Source: a virus
Strand: one strand, 5' to 3'
Length of the DNA: 64,000 nucleotides
Virus record (IMG/VR): IMGVR_UViG_3300036818_000127
Span: 45,418 to 109,417 of that record
Positions 8,496 through 16,248 of the stretch are shown here, one piece after another. The notes under the pieces were generated by a model that made no database searches, had not been told where the DNA came from, and saw only the letters and a program-made list of their open reading frames with translations. The stretch's first letter is position 1. The number at the start of each line of letters is the position of its first letter. The translations under genes were made by a program, and so were the position numbers.

Positions 8496-9272
8496 TTATG
8501 CGGCGACTTCTTCCCTGCTTCCCTCTCTGATGTATAATGAGAGGTCTTTCATTATCTTCTCAAGATCTGGGAAGCAGAGATAGGCGGAAGCTACTAGTGA
8601 GCTGGTTCCATCTGGAGTAAAGGCCCAGACTTCCAGTTCCTCTATCTCTGGGGTTTTAAGGGCACGATCCCAAAGGAATGGTGCCCACTCATCAATCAGG
8701 GGAAATGGACATCTCTTGTCCAAATAGGAGAGGTGAAGCTTGCTGGCCTCTTCTCCTGGAGGGACCATCATAAAAAAGATCGGTCGGCGATCAATCACGC
8801 GGGCCACCTTCTCCGACATCTCGCCTTCCTTTGAAGCCACCTGCCGTAGCTTCTTACTGCCCCCATCTTGGGGAGTAACCTTCTTGACCTTGATAGCCTG
8901 CTGGGGGTCCCAAAGAGAAATGGCGTTGCTTTCAACTAGGGCATGGATTGCCTTGTTGGTCCCAAATTCCGCAAAAGAGCAGGACCAACTTGGAGACATC
9001 CCAGGCATGCGCCCACTTCGATGCATGAGAGCAACTGGCCCGAGATCTTCGATATAGATCTCTCTAATGGATGGCTGGCTCACCAATCCTGCAAAGATAG
9101 CATTCAGGCTTGATCCACTACCCTTCGGGCCAAACATTGAGAGGTAGTATAGCTCGTGCCTTCGTGTATCATCCTGCATGGTTTGCCTCTCCTTAGAGAA
9201 GATAGCCATATTAATGTATGCTTGAAATTGTGCTGACCCTTTATCGAATAGGGTGATCTGACGTACTGACAT
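8496..9272 (-). CDS. Unknown protein, 258 aa
   Basis: AGGAGG lies 6 bases before the ATG at 9272. The protein contains a Gly/Ser-rich FGPKGSGSSLNAIFAG near residues 49-64 that resembles a nucleotide-binding loop but does not fit a strict Walker A. The rest is mixed alpha/beta (IDRRPIFFMMVPPGEE, VWAFTPDGTSSLVASAYL). It follows the annealing-protein gene by 47 bases and ends at a terminator, so a role in DNA replication or recombination is possible by context only. Confidence 0.6.
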   Translation of the reverse strand: MSVRQITLFDKGSAQFQAYINMAIFSKERQTMQDDTRRHELYYLSMFGPKGSGSSLNAIFAGLVSQPSIREIYIEDLGPVALMHRSGRMPGMSPSWSCSFAEFGTNKAIHALVESNAISLWDPQQAIKVKKVTPQDGGSKKLRQVASKEGEMSEKVARVIDRRPIFFMMVPPGEEASKLHLSYLDKRCPFPLIDEWAPFLWDRALKTPEIEELEVWAFTPDGTSSLVASAYLCFPDLEKIMKDLSLYIREGSREEVAA

Positions 9273-9319
9273 GTGGTACCTCCTAGGGGTATCCTGAGAT
9301 ACCCCATCACATAAAGCAT

Positions 9320-9961
9320 TTAAGCCCCTTTACGGTTCGCTTGCACTCTCTTATTTAGTTCCGCTATAAGCTTTACCATATCCCCAAAAGACAATCCTTC
9401 TAAATCAACATCAGGTAAATTAAGCATCTGATGCAGCTTTTTTACGCTCGCAATCTGTTGAACCGTAGCTGGTGCTTCTGGATCATAGGAGGGCTTGCGT
9501 TCTTGACGTTGAACAGGAGCATCGGCCAGCCGCTCGCCTTCCTCTAACTCATCGCCGCAAAACTGAGTTCCATAGCCTAGCCCGACTAGAGCCCTGCCGA
9601 TGGCACCTGTCTCTGCCTTCTCTAGGTAGTCAGGGAAGCAGGCCGCATTCTCGGTTTTAGTGCCTGTTGAGCTACCTCCCTTGCCGTCGGTAACTATTGC
9701 CCTAAAGACTGCAACTCCACGGGCTTTCTTGATAACCTTGTCATAGCGGCGCTTCTCATCATTCCAGACACTAACCTCAGTCTCACACTCTTCCGAGCGA
9801 TTGAGATCGAGTAACTCAGTCGTGATTGTGCCCTCTGGACATTGCTCTCTAAACCATACCAATCGCCACGCAACGGGGAGGTAGTCCTTGGGTCCCTGCT
9901 GAGACTTGAGCTGAATGATATGAGAATTAGGGTTGAACACTTTATCAATGGTAGTATTCAT
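9320..9961 (-). CDS. Putative single-strand DNA annealing protein, 213 aa
   Basis: The middle carries AVFRAIVTDGKGGSSTG, then EKAETGAIGRALVGLGYGT at about residues 115-133. A K/AETxAIGRALxxxGxGT signature is typical of phage and plasmid proteins grouped with Rad52/ERF-like single-strand annealing proteins. The C-terminal tail (about 145-213) looks like a flexible linker plus a short helical domain. The gene sits directly behind the large structured RNA at 9962-10440, whose end forms its ribosome binding site (AGAAAGGACGATATG). The family call rests on one motif. Confidence 0.5.
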   Translation of the reverse strand: MNTTIDKVFNPNSHIIQLKSQQGPKDYLPVAWRLVWFREQCPEGTITTELLDLNRSEECETEVSVWNDEKRRYDKVIKKARGVAVFRAIVTDGKGGSSTGTKTENAACFPDYLEKAETGAIGRALVGLGYGTQFCGDELEEGERLADAPVQRQERKPSYDPEAPATVQQIASVKKLHQMLNLPDVDLEGLSFGDMVKLIAELNKRVQANRKGA

Positions 9962-10440
9962 ATCGTCCTTTCTGGAGACCCATTCCCTTCAGGGATTGGG
10001 AGGAAAGAAACAGCCCGCAGGCTGGATCTATACTGTTCTGTTGCTAGTCCCTTGCGGGAGGGCCTTTTTAGGAGAAAGACCCAGAAAACTCTTGCTCGAT
10101 TGCGAGCCGCCGTGTCTAAGCACGGGTGATATGACCCTTCGAGATGGCAATACAGGCATAGGTCCGAGACCGTCTGCTTCGGCGTGGCAGGTAGTGGTTT
10201 AGACTAGGGTGGCATCCAAACATACTTTCGCTACTTCCACTAGCACATAAGCCTGTGGGTTCGCTATTTCTTAGCCCGTATCGCTGCTGCTTGTGCGGTG
10301 AGTTGCCTCTCCGACCAAGCCCTCTAGACAGGAACTTACGTTGCGCTAGCCGTTTCGCAAGCCCCTAGGATTTATCCAGGGGTTCTTGACTATTTTCTGA
10401 TCCTTCTCTTTGGGAGGGCTCTTTGACGAATCCTCCCGAC
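9962..10440 (-). ncRNA. Large structured leader RNA, copy A
   Basis: This ~480-base stretch has no convincing gene on either strand and many local inverted repeats, such as the minus-strand hairpins CCCTGGATAAATCCTAGGGG and CCCGCAAGGG. Its last ~110 bases on the minus strand match the end of a second element at 46995-47404. Shared pieces are the GCAA-loop hairpin, CCAGCCTGCGGGCT, TTCTTTCCTCCCAA, AAGGGAATGGGT and TCCAGAAAGGA, the last being the ribosome binding site of the gene that follows. I cannot assign it to a known RNA class. Confidence 0.6.
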
Positions 10441-10450
10441 AATATACTGC

Positions 10451-10867
10451 TTACTCTATTACTATTCCTTTTCCAGAGACCTCTTTCCCGATCCACTCAA
10501 AAGGTGTCTTGATCGAGAAGCCTTGAGTATCCGCGATGCCCCTGGAAAAGTAGAGAACCTTGTCATCAACTAGCCGCGTCACCTGCAGCCTCTGATTGAC
10601 AGGCAAACCATTTTTCCCATTTCGATAGCTAATCCACCGGATGTCCTCTACTTTATAGAGGATGCAGCCGACTTCTAGAATATCGCCGACTACTGCCTTG
10701 TAGATACTGCTGCAGGTCGGCTTTATTTTCTTCTGTCCTTTTGGGGCAATGATCATTAGTCCTGTGCCGCCGCATCCATAGCAGACAGTTCCATGCCTTA
10801 AGTTAAAACTGTATGATCCAGAGCCATGGCACCGTGTGCATTCTTTTGTGTTAATGGTAGCAATCAT
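10451..10867 (-). CDS. DnaJ-type zinc-finger protein, 138 aa
   Basis: The N terminus has CTRCHGSGSY and, 12 residues later, CYGCGGTG, two CxxCxGxG-type knuckles as in the DnaJ/Hsp40 cysteine-rich domain. There is no J domain. The C-terminal ~85 residues are beta-rich (VVGDILEVGCILYKVEDIRW) and unrecognised. It is read from regulon promoter copy 3 and lies just upstream of structured RNA copy A. Confidence 0.65.
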   Translation of the reverse strand: MIATINTKECTRCHGSGSYSFNLRHGTVCYGCGGTGLMIIAPKGQKKIKPTCSSIYKAVVGDILEVGCILYKVEDIRWISYRNGKNGLPVNQRLQVTRLVDDKVLYFSRGIADTQGFSIKTPFEWIGKEVSGKGIVIE

Positions 10868-10942
10868 TTTGTTTACTCCTTATGATATACTTCCTTCACT
10901 ATGGGAAGGTATGCTACTTATTTCTCTTGTTTACTAGTAGTA

Positions 10943-10971
10943 AGTATAGCATATCTTCCATAAACTGTCAA
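10943..10971 (-). promoter_or_regulatory. Regulon promoter copy 3
   Basis: Minus-strand TTGACA (10971-10966), spacer GTTTATGGAAGATATGC and TATACT (10948-10943). It reads 10451-10867 and possibly the structured RNA and 9961-8496 genes behind it. Confidence 0.85.
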
Positions 10972-11037
10972 GTGTTTTAGGATGGATATCAGGCAATATT
11001 TTATTCTTTCACAAAACTGATGCAGGAACATCACGCC

Positions 11038-11090
11038 TTGACAAGGATACTATAACCAGCTAAACTTATACTATATCTTCCATAAACAGT
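11038..11090 (+). promoter_or_regulatory. Promoter of the 257-aa regulator with an overlapping operator
   Basis: TTGACA at 11038-11043 and TAAACT at 11061-11066 are 17 bases apart. A variant of the regulon core (minus-strand TTTATGGAAGATATAGTATAA) covers about 11065-11088, that is the expected start site and leader. The hexamer in -35 position for that copy is degraded, so it looks like an operator for repression rather than a working minus-strand promoter. Confidence 0.55.
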
Positions 11091-11112
11091 CAGGAGAGAG
11101 AGAAAAAAACAT

Positions 11113-11886
11113 ATGCAAGAAGAAATAGTTACACCCATCCCCAAGGACCATCTAGCACTACTGTCAGGTATGTCCTTGTCATGGATACGCATACTCATTG
11201 ACAGAGGAAGCCTTCCAGCACTGAAGCTTGTCCAGGATGAAGAGACATTAGAGAGTATCCTCGTGCCTTATACTCCGCGTGTCAAAAAGGCAAAGCCCCA
11301 AAGTTTATTCATCGCACCGGATGTGGCTGCGGAATATGTCCAGATACATCGGACAACAGCACATCATATAAAGCAAGGGGAAATGGTTACTCCAGTGCCG
11401 CTTTCCCATCTTTCAAAGCGTGTAGGGATTGGAGTAGAATCGCTCTATAATGCTATCGATCACGGGAACCTCCAGGCAGTAGAGTTTGTTTTCGATGCAG
11501 ATCTACTCTCTTCAAGTCTAGTGCTGTATGTACCCAATTCAGAATCTAGACAGGGGAAAGCACTGTATGTTCTACCTGCTGAAGCAAAGCGATTTGTTGA
11601 AGCAAAACAGCAGCAGCATGCCAAGTTTCTAGCATCCAGGCACACTGAGCCCATGGATATAAATCCTGGATTTGAGCAAGAAGTCCTGAAAGCAGCGCAG
11701 GCTGTGAAGCAAGAACATCCGCAGGGGATAGTTGAGAGGAAGAAAGTCCAGGAGAGGATGACGGTGCCCTCTTATGGAAAGGAACAGATAAAAGCTATTA
11801 AATATATCATGGATCAGCACCTTAATGAGTTTCCGCCACCGAGACGTGGGCCTTATACATTCCTGGCAAAGAAGGAGGGAGAATAG
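11113..11886 (+). CDS. Putative DNA-binding regulator with duplicated HTH-like domain, 257 aa
   Basis: The protein has two similar halves. The first has TPIPKDHLALLSGMSLSWIR followed by ILIDRGSLPALKLVQD; the second has TPVPLSHLSKRVGIGVESLY followed by NAIDHGNLQAVEFVFD. Both resemble a MerR/excisionase-like helix-turn-helix, with a recognition helix ahead of a DxGxLxA turn. The C terminus (about 190-257) is basic. A variant of the shared operator lies across its own promoter, so negative self-control and control of the other copies is a reasonable hypothesis. Confidence 0.6.
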   Translation: MQEEIVTPIPKDHLALLSGMSLSWIRILIDRGSLPALKLVQDEETLESILVPYTPRVKKAKPQSLFIAPDVAAEYVQIHRTTAHHIKQGEMVTPVPLSHLSKRVGIGVESLYNAIDHGNLQAVEFVFDADLLSSSLVLYVPNSESRQGKALYVLPAEAKRFVEAKQQQHAKFLASRHTEPMDINPGFEQEVLKAAQAVKQEHPQGIVERKKVQERMTVPSYGKEQIKAIKYIMDQHLNEFPPPRRGPYTFLAKKEGE

Positions 11887-11887
11887 G

Positions 11888-12235
11888 ATGCCATTCTACG
11901 CCCCAGGTGGACTCAAAATTTACATCCAGGCTATTCTTCAAGAGGGCCTGGATTTTGAGACCGAGCTACCTATAAACTTCCCGCGAAACCTTGAGAGCCT
12001 AGAGGAGCTTCGCGTGATTCATTCTGCGATGATCAAGAAACAGAAAGAGGTCAGTAACCTCTATAACTACCTTATTCTCATTATCGACTCTCATAACCGA
12101 GGGGAGTATATCGGTTCTGTTATTGAGTATATACTTTCCACCAAGCATATCCAGGCAGTCAAGGAATATCTTGGAAAGCTTCAGCTCTGGACAAAAGAGC
12201 TAGAGGACAGAATTAGAATACTAAAGAGCATGTAA
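11888..12235 (+). CDS. Unknown helical protein, 115 aa
   Basis: The ATG at 11888 follows GGAGGGAGAATAGG and begins 2 bases after the regulator gene, so the two form an operon. The product is helical, with a coiled-coil-like stretch (LESLEELRVIHSAMIKKQKE) and a C-terminal KELEDRIRILKSM. Its 3' end overlaps the convergent protease gene by 15 bases. Confidence 0.6.
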   Translation: MPFYAPGGLKIYIQAILQEGLDFETELPINFPRNLESLEELRVIHSAMIKKQKEVSNLYNYLILIIDSHNRGEYIGSVIEYILSTKHIQAVKEYLGKLQLWTKELEDRIRILKSM

Positions 12236-12955
12236 ATCCTGCTGGAGTGCTGCCCAATTGATAGCATTAGGGGCCACTCCATTTGCAAAGAAGTCTAGAG
12301 AGAGTACCCCATAGGACTCATCGCAATACTGGCCCCAGAAGCTCCAGGTCATCTTTTTAAGAGCACCCCAGGTAACTACCGTCAGATAATGAGAGTCCCA
12401 GGCCACCACGTTGCAACAATGTCCGCCCCAACTTCCAGGGGCTCCTCTTCCATGTGGTCCACCGCTAGGCACAGCCCAAATAGCCTGACTCTCTGCTGAG
12501 ATGGGGAGGGCAAGCCCGATGTATACGCCGCCAAACAAGTAGACTGCTGCCTTGATATGAGTATGATTGGTCGGCTCTAAGGCTACATATGAATCAATCT
12601 TGCGGCCAGCGATTCCTGTATGCCTCCAATAATTGAGCACATCTAAGCAGTATGCGCCATTGTCATTGGCACCTGTCTGGGGGTTGTAGCCGCTAACATC
12701 GGAGTAGGCTTTAATGATGTCGCTATCTGAGGGGATGATCTCAGTACTGGCGTTAGCAGTCCATGCCTCTTCCATGTGAGCACTAGAAGAAATTGTGCAG
12801 CAGCCCAGACGGTCATTGGCGAGCATGTTCCAGGTCGAAACCTTTGGGCTCCAGTCCTTTTGAGCAGGGATTGGAGGTAATGCCTCGGGGCGAAGGTAGT
12901 TAGCAAGCTGAAGAGTTCGGTGGTCGTGTTTCGTTGGAAGTTTTCCAAGTTTCAT
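12221..12955 (-). CDS. Papain-like cysteine protease family protein, 244 aa
   Basis: The likely nucleophile region is NDRLGCCTISSSAHMEEAW near residues 47-65 and the His region is GGHCCNVVAWDSHYLTVVTWG near 175-195, the order seen in C1A papain-fold peptidases. A trailing MTWSFWGQYCDESYGVLSLD matches the end of that fold. There is no signal peptide, so it should be cytosolic. The start at 12955 is chosen because AAGGAG lies 8 bases upstream. The perfect 17-bp inverted repeat at 12976-13021 lies just ahead and may control it. Confidence 0.7.
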   Translation of the reverse strand: MKLGKLPTKHDHRTLQLANYLRPEALPPIPAQKDWSPKVSTWNMLANDRLGCCTISSSAHMEEAWTANASTEIIPSDSDIIKAYSDVSGYNPQTGANDNGAYCLDVLNYWRHTGIAGRKIDSYVALEPTNHTHIKAAVYLFGGVYIGLALPISAESQAIWAVPSGGPHGRGAPGSWGGHCCNVVAWDSHYLTVVTWGALKKMTWSFWGQYCDESYGVLSLDFFANGVAPNAINWAALQQDLHAL

Positions 12956-12975
12956 CAAAATTCTCCTTAGATACA

Positions 12976-13021
12976 ATGTTAGAACAAGTCATCCTAATTG
13001 TATCATGACTTGTTCTAACAT
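12976..13021 (-). promoter_or_regulatory. Perfect 17-bp inverted repeat upstream of the protease gene
   Basis: ATGTTAGAACAAGTCAT at 12976-12992 is repeated inverted without mismatch at 13005-13021 across 12 bases. There is no T-run, and the site lies between the protease gene and its upstream neighbour, so an operator is more likely than a terminator. Confidence 0.6.
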
Positions 13022-13043
13022 GTCAGGGAGAAGGGATAAGCGC

Positions 13044-13313
13044 CTATGACATTTCTTCGTAGGCTTGCCACGCCTGATCAACTTGGATGCGGAGCAGACC
13101 AATGGAATATTCTACTTTTGCAATTTTTCGATTGAAGGGCTCCCAGGCAGCGCAGATAGCCTGAACCTTCTCATCAACAGAACCCTTACAAGTAATTCTT
13201 GCTGTCCTTGCAGCATCCTCACCAGCGATTTGAAGCCTCTTCATTTCTTCTTTAGCCATGCTCAAGGACTTAAGTGCTGTCTGGTATGCATAATAAAGTG
13301 TTGTTACGTTCAT
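13044..13313 (-). CDS. Coiled-coil protein, 89 aa
   Basis: The product is helical throughout (YYAYQTALKSLSMAKEEMKR, EYSIGLLRIQVDQAWQAYEEM). It is the last gene of the minus-strand operon that begins near 14305. A GGGAAGGG/CCCTTCCC hairpin lies in the gap before it. No function is recognised. Confidence 0.55.
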   Translation of the reverse strand: MNVTTLYYAYQTALKSLSMAKEEMKRLQIAGEDAARTARITCKGSVDEKVQAICAAWEPFNRKIAKVEYSIGLLRIQVDQAWQAYEEMS

Positions 13314-13363
13314 TTTTGTTTTCTCCTAAGAAAGAGGGAAGGGAATACCCTTCCCAGATGATT

Positions 13364-13642
13364 TTACTGATGTCTACGCTCATCGTTGTAGAGGATATCT
13401 TCAAGCTCGGACTCATCATAGTCAACACCCGTCCTTAAATCATACACAACATCCTCATCCTTCTCTTCTTCTCTTCTCAGAGAAATTACTGATCTCTCAA
13501 GTCCTGACTTTACAAAGATGTTCCAGTACTCATCGCTACCTTCAACAAGAACGGTATCAAAAACATTTTCGCCACCTACAGCGATCTTTCGTAGTTGCCC
13601 TGCTACCAATTCAGCAGTTTCTTGTGTGTGTCGTTTTACCAT
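13364..13642 (-). CDS. Acidic unknown protein, 92 aa
   Basis: AAAGGAGAAAATATC precedes the ATG at 13642. The C-terminal half is strongly acidic (REEEKDEDVVYDLRTGVDYD, ESELEDILYNDERRH). No motif is recognised. It lies 14 bases after the 13657-13890 gene. Confidence 0.55.
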   Translation of the reverse strand: MVKRHTQETAELVAGQLRKIAVGGENVFDTVLVEGSDEYWNIFVKSGLERSVISLRREEEKDEDVVYDLRTGVDYDESELEDILYNDERRHQ

Positions 13643-13656
13643 GATATTTTCTCCTT

Positions 13657-13890
13657 TTATGATTGCAGTCCTGCTGCAACTATTTCCATAGCCTGGATTT
13701 GATCCCTAAGCTTACTAGCCTCTACATAGGCTTCGATATACGCATCGCCTGTTGGATTTTCGATGAGCGACTGCTTTATCTTATTTTGATACTCTAAAGC
13801 CTTCCCTAAAATGCTGATCGAGTTCAGCAAAGATGCTAGGCTATGCTCGCGGAATGCAAGGACTCCGCGCTGTAGGTCGTCATTTTTCAT
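13657..13890 (-). CDS. Small helical protein, paralogue of 3312-3524
   Basis: The start at 13890 (MKNDDLQRGVLAFREHSL) follows AAAGGAGAAAATACT; the upstream in-frame ATG lacks a ribosome site. The 77-residue product shares LLNSISILGKALEYQ and the following helix pattern with 3312-3524. Both lie in promoter-regulon operons, so they are probably a duplicated family. Confidence 0.6.
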   Translation of the reverse strand: MKNDDLQRGVLAFREHSLASLLNSISILGKALEYQNKIKQSLIENPTGDAYIEAYVEASKLRDQIQAMEIVAAGLQS

Positions 13891-13907
13891 AGTATTTTCT
13901 CCTTTAT

Positions 13908-14090
13908 TTACTGCTCTAAACAATTCAAACAAAGCTCACGATTTTCATGGGATCTATAATGAAGGCTGCATTTTGAACACTGGCGGGCTGCACCATGTAT
14001 TCTTATCTGCAATTCCTCTGCCTTGGCTGCTTCGCGCTCTTTCGCGGCTTTCCTCGATGCCCTCATGGCTTTCTGCACTGCGGGGGACAT
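13908..14090 (-). CDS. Small zinc-ribbon protein, start uncertain
   Basis: An Ala/Lys/Glu-rich basic helix (KAMRASRKAAKEREAAKAEE) is followed by CSKCSLHYRSHENRELCLNC, a CxxC-x13-CxxC zinc ribbon. The ATG at 14090 has no ribosome site. A typical AAGGAGTAAACAA leader lies 27-41 bases upstream and is in frame with a GTA codon where GTG or ATG would be expected, so the true start may have mutated. Confidence 0.5.
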   Translation of the reverse strand: MSPAVQKAMRASRKAAKEREAAKAEELQIRIHGAARQCSKCSLHYRSHENRELCLNCLEQ

Positions 14091-14155
14091 TGAGTTTTCT
14101 GCCGCTTTTGCCTGACGGGCTGTTACTTGTTTACTCCTTCATGTGTACTTGATAT

Positions 14156-14305
14156 TTACTGATTGTTTGATCTAGACAAATACATGTCTAGATATGCATC
14201 CATTGCATCGGACAACTCCTGCTGCAACTCTTCCAGTGTGAGCAGCCCCCATTCCCAAAGGTCCCAAGTGGTATAGGTGGTAACTGCATTATATGTAACT
14301 TCCAT
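14156..14305 (-). CDS. Short acidic protein, 49 aa
   Basis: AAGGAGTAAGCAATC precedes the ATG at 14305 and the frame runs 49 codons to TAA at 14156-14158. The product begins MEVTYNAVTTYTTWDLWEWG and continues LLTLEELQQELSDAMDAYL. It is the first gene after regulon promoter copy 5. Confidence 0.55.
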   Translation of the reverse strand: MEVTYNAVTTYTTWDLWEWGLLTLEELQQELSDAMDAYLDMYLSRSNNQ

Positions 14306-14355
14306 GATTGCTTACTCCTTGTTTACTAACTTGTTTAACTTCTTGATCTATAATA

Positions 14356-14384
14356 AGTATAGCATATCTTCCATAAACTGTCAA
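14356..14384 (-). promoter_or_regulatory. Regulon promoter copy 5 (minus)
   Basis: Minus-strand TTGACA (14384-14379), conserved spacer and TATACT (14361-14356). It is back to back with copy 6 at 14502-14530 across 117 bases, giving a divergent pair. Confidence 0.85.
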
Positions 14385-14501
14385 GCTTTTTATGGTGAAT
14401 ACTAGCCAGTTTCCTACTCCTATAGAATACTCACCTAAATGCATCAATTCTTCTTATTTTTAGCCTTCTATAGGAACAATTTTAAACTGGACCCAAAACC
14501 C

Positions 14502-14530
14502 TTGACAGTTTATGGAAGATATGCTATACT
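14502..14530 (+). promoter_or_regulatory. Regulon promoter copy 6 (plus)
   Basis: TTGACA at 14502-14507, spacer GTTTATGGAAGATATGC and TATACT at 14525-14530. The transcribed leader contains ATAGATCAAGAAGTTA, a segment shared with other copies. Confidence 0.85.
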
Positions 14531-14579
14531 TTCTATAGATCAAGAAGTTAAACAAGAAGTTCTAAAGGAGCAAACAATC

Positions 14580-14897
14580 ATGGCAACCAATAAAACCATC
14601 AAAGTCGGAGAGATGTCGGATACCGGAATACTTGTAACAGCAGCACGCGAATTTGCAAAAACATATGGGCAAGTGAAAGAGGATTGGGAAAAAGTTGAAA
14701 ACCTGTATACTTTCTATAAAAAGGAAATTGCAGACAAGCTTATAAAAGAGCAGCTGGGAGAGGACTATCTCCTAGATATTGAAGAGTGTAGAGAGTACCT
14801 TGCAGGTGAAGAAGAATGGGATGCAGAACAAAGGAATAGAGAAGCAGAAAAAATGTATCATTCAGTATATGAGTCTCTTGGAGTGATTGAAGGCTAG
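14580..14897 (+). CDS. Acidic helical protein, 105 aa
   Basis: The start at 14580 follows AAAGGAGCAAACAATC, the leader type shared by regulon genes. The product is charged and helical (FAKTYGQVKEDWEKVENLY, YLAGEEEWDAEQRNREAEK). No family is recognised. Confidence 0.65.
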   Translation: MATNKTIKVGEMSDTGILVTAAREFAKTYGQVKEDWEKVENLYTFYKKEIADKLIKEQLGEDYLLDIEECREYLAGEEEWDAEQRNREAEKMYHSVYESLGVIEG

Positions 14898-14903
14898 GTT
14901 AGT

Positions 14904-14955
14904 AGACCAGAGGTACTAGGGAAACTTAGTACCTGGGGCTTGCTAAGTGAGCAAG
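14904..14955 (+). repeat. 52-bp two-hairpin RNA element, copy 1
   Basis: This 52-base block is identical to 16170-16221. It can form AGGTACTA/TTAGTACCT and CTTGCT/AGCAAG hairpins in tandem, with ACCAG in front. Both copies lie 25-30 bases ahead of a start codon, so it is probably an untranslated regulatory element. Confidence 0.75.
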
Positions 14956-14980
14956 GATATCAAGAAGGGATTATACTTTT

Positions 14981-15262
14981 ATGACTGGTCATGATTTAGC
15001 ACAGGTTATCATTTGTATTCAGGAATGTAAGTCCCAGGGCATACGATGTGAGGTTACTCCCTCACTCGTCTTTGGGATGGCGAGTGTTATTGATCCAACA
15101 GTTACGATGGAGCAGTGCAAGGAAGCTATTGAAGTATCAGTACACGGCCATGAAGCAGAGTGGGACAAAAAGGTAGACGACGCTGAAAAAGCTGAGTATC
15201 AATCTTGGCTTGATAGAGGCGAGGCTGAATACGACAATACAAGCTGGTGGCGATACAGCTAG
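14981..15262 (+). CDS. Unknown protein, 93 aa
   Basis: The gene follows the 52-bp element directly. Its N-terminal half is hydrophobic and mixed alpha/beta (LAQVIICIQECKSQGIRCEV); the C-terminal half is acidic (DAEKAEYQSWLDRGEAEYD). No family is recognised. Confidence 0.55.
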   Translation: MTGHDLAQVIICIQECKSQGIRCEVTPSLVFGMASVIDPTVTMEQCKEAIEVSVHGHEAEWDKKVDDAEKAEYQSWLDRGEAEYDNTSWWRYS

Positions 15263-15279
15263 CAGACAACTGCACCAGG

Positions 15280-15321
15280 AGCAATTCTTAGTACAAAGGC
15301 TACCTCATACTAAGAATTGCT
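15280..15321 (+). terminator. 14-bp perfect hairpin between 15262 and 15356
   Basis: AGCAATTCTTAGTA at 15280-15293 pairs without mismatch with TACTAAGAATTGCT at 15308-15321. There is no T-run, so it may stabilise or process the transcript rather than end it. Confidence 0.55.
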
Positions 15322-15355
15322 AGGTAGGTAAGAACAAAAGAAAGAGAAGTCTTCG

Positions 15356-16129
15356 ATGAGTAATATCCCATACAAGCAATGCACAGGACCTTGCAGACAA
15401 GAATATCCTGCAACTACTGAATATTGGTATTCTGAAAAAAGGTCAAAGGATGGATTCAGAAACAGATGCAGAAAATGCATAAAATGGCATCAAAAAGAAT
15501 ACCAACAACAAACAGAAGTCCAGGAGCAAAAAAAAGATTATAACAAAGAGTACTATGGTAGACCAGAAGTTAAAGAACAGCGTAAGGAGTCCTTCAAGCA
15601 ATACAGCAAGGAGTATTATAGCCGTCCAAAAGTTAAAGAACAGCGTAAAAAATATTACAGCCGCCTAGAAGCAATAGAACAGCGCAAGGAGTATTATAGC
15701 CGTCCAAAAGTTAAACAACATAAAAAGGAGTACAACAATCGTCCAGAAGTACAAGAACGACATAAGGAGTTCTTTAAACAATACGGCAAAGAGTACCGTA
15801 ATCGTCCAGAAGTACAAGAACGTCTTCGTGTACATAGGATTAATCGTCGGGCACGCGAACATTCTGTTTTAGGAAAACATAGTCCTCAACAGATTAAAAA
15901 TCAACTTAGGCATCAAAAACATAAATGCTACTATTGTCATAAACGTTTACGGAGGACTAAGGGAAAGTATGTTTATCACATAGAACATACTTTCCCTTTA
16001 AGCAGGGTAGCAGGTACTACTATACCTGCTAACAGCATTGAGTACATAGTGTTAGCTTGCCCTGCTTGCAATTTAAACAAAGGAGACAAATTTCCATGGG
16101 AGTATCCAGAAGGGGGAAGACTACTATAA
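15356..16129 (+). CDS. HNH endonuclease with degenerate internal repeats, 257 aa
   Basis: The N terminus has a zinc-finger-like segment (CTGPCRQEYPATTEYWY then CRKCIKWHQKEY). Residues ~60-165 hold about seven degenerate copies of an R-P-x-V-K/Q-E-Q/R-x-K-E-Y-Y unit, a basic charged linker. The C terminus is a clear HNH domain: CYYCHKRL, then HIEHTFPLSR and LACPACNLNKGDK. Such proteins are often homing endonucleases that spread by cutting DNA. The gene lies between two identical 52-bp elements, which may have exchanged during its arrival. Confidence 0.85.
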   Translation: MSNIPYKQCTGPCRQEYPATTEYWYSEKRSKDGFRNRCRKCIKWHQKEYQQQTEVQEQKKDYNKEYYGRPEVKEQRKESFKQYSKEYYSRPKVKEQRKKYYSRLEAIEQRKEYYSRPKVKQHKKEYNNRPEVQERHKEFFKQYGKEYRNRPEVQERLRVHRINRRAREHSVLGKHSPQQIKNQLRHQKHKCYYCHKRLRRTKGKYVYHIEHTFPLSRVAGTTIPANSIEYIVLACPACNLNKGDKFPWEYPEGGRLL

Positions 16130-16169
16130 GGAAGATAACCAATAAATACAGAACAGGTAATCACTTATC

Positions 16170-16221
16170 AGACCAGAGGTACTAGGGAAACTTAGTACCT
16201 GGGGCTTGCTAAGTGAGCAAG
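16170..16221 (+). repeat. 52-bp two-hairpin RNA element, copy 2
   Basis: Identical to 14904-14955, including both hairpins. It ends 27 bases before the start of the DUF2786 gene. Confidence 0.75.
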
Positions 16222-16248
16222 ATTATCTTACTTAAAGGAGCACAACCC

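Noticed and set aside
9842-10202. Two plus-strand frames over structured RNA copy A
   Set aside because: Neither has a ribosome site, they overlap the annealing-protein gene on the other strand, and the region is conserved as RNA with copy B.
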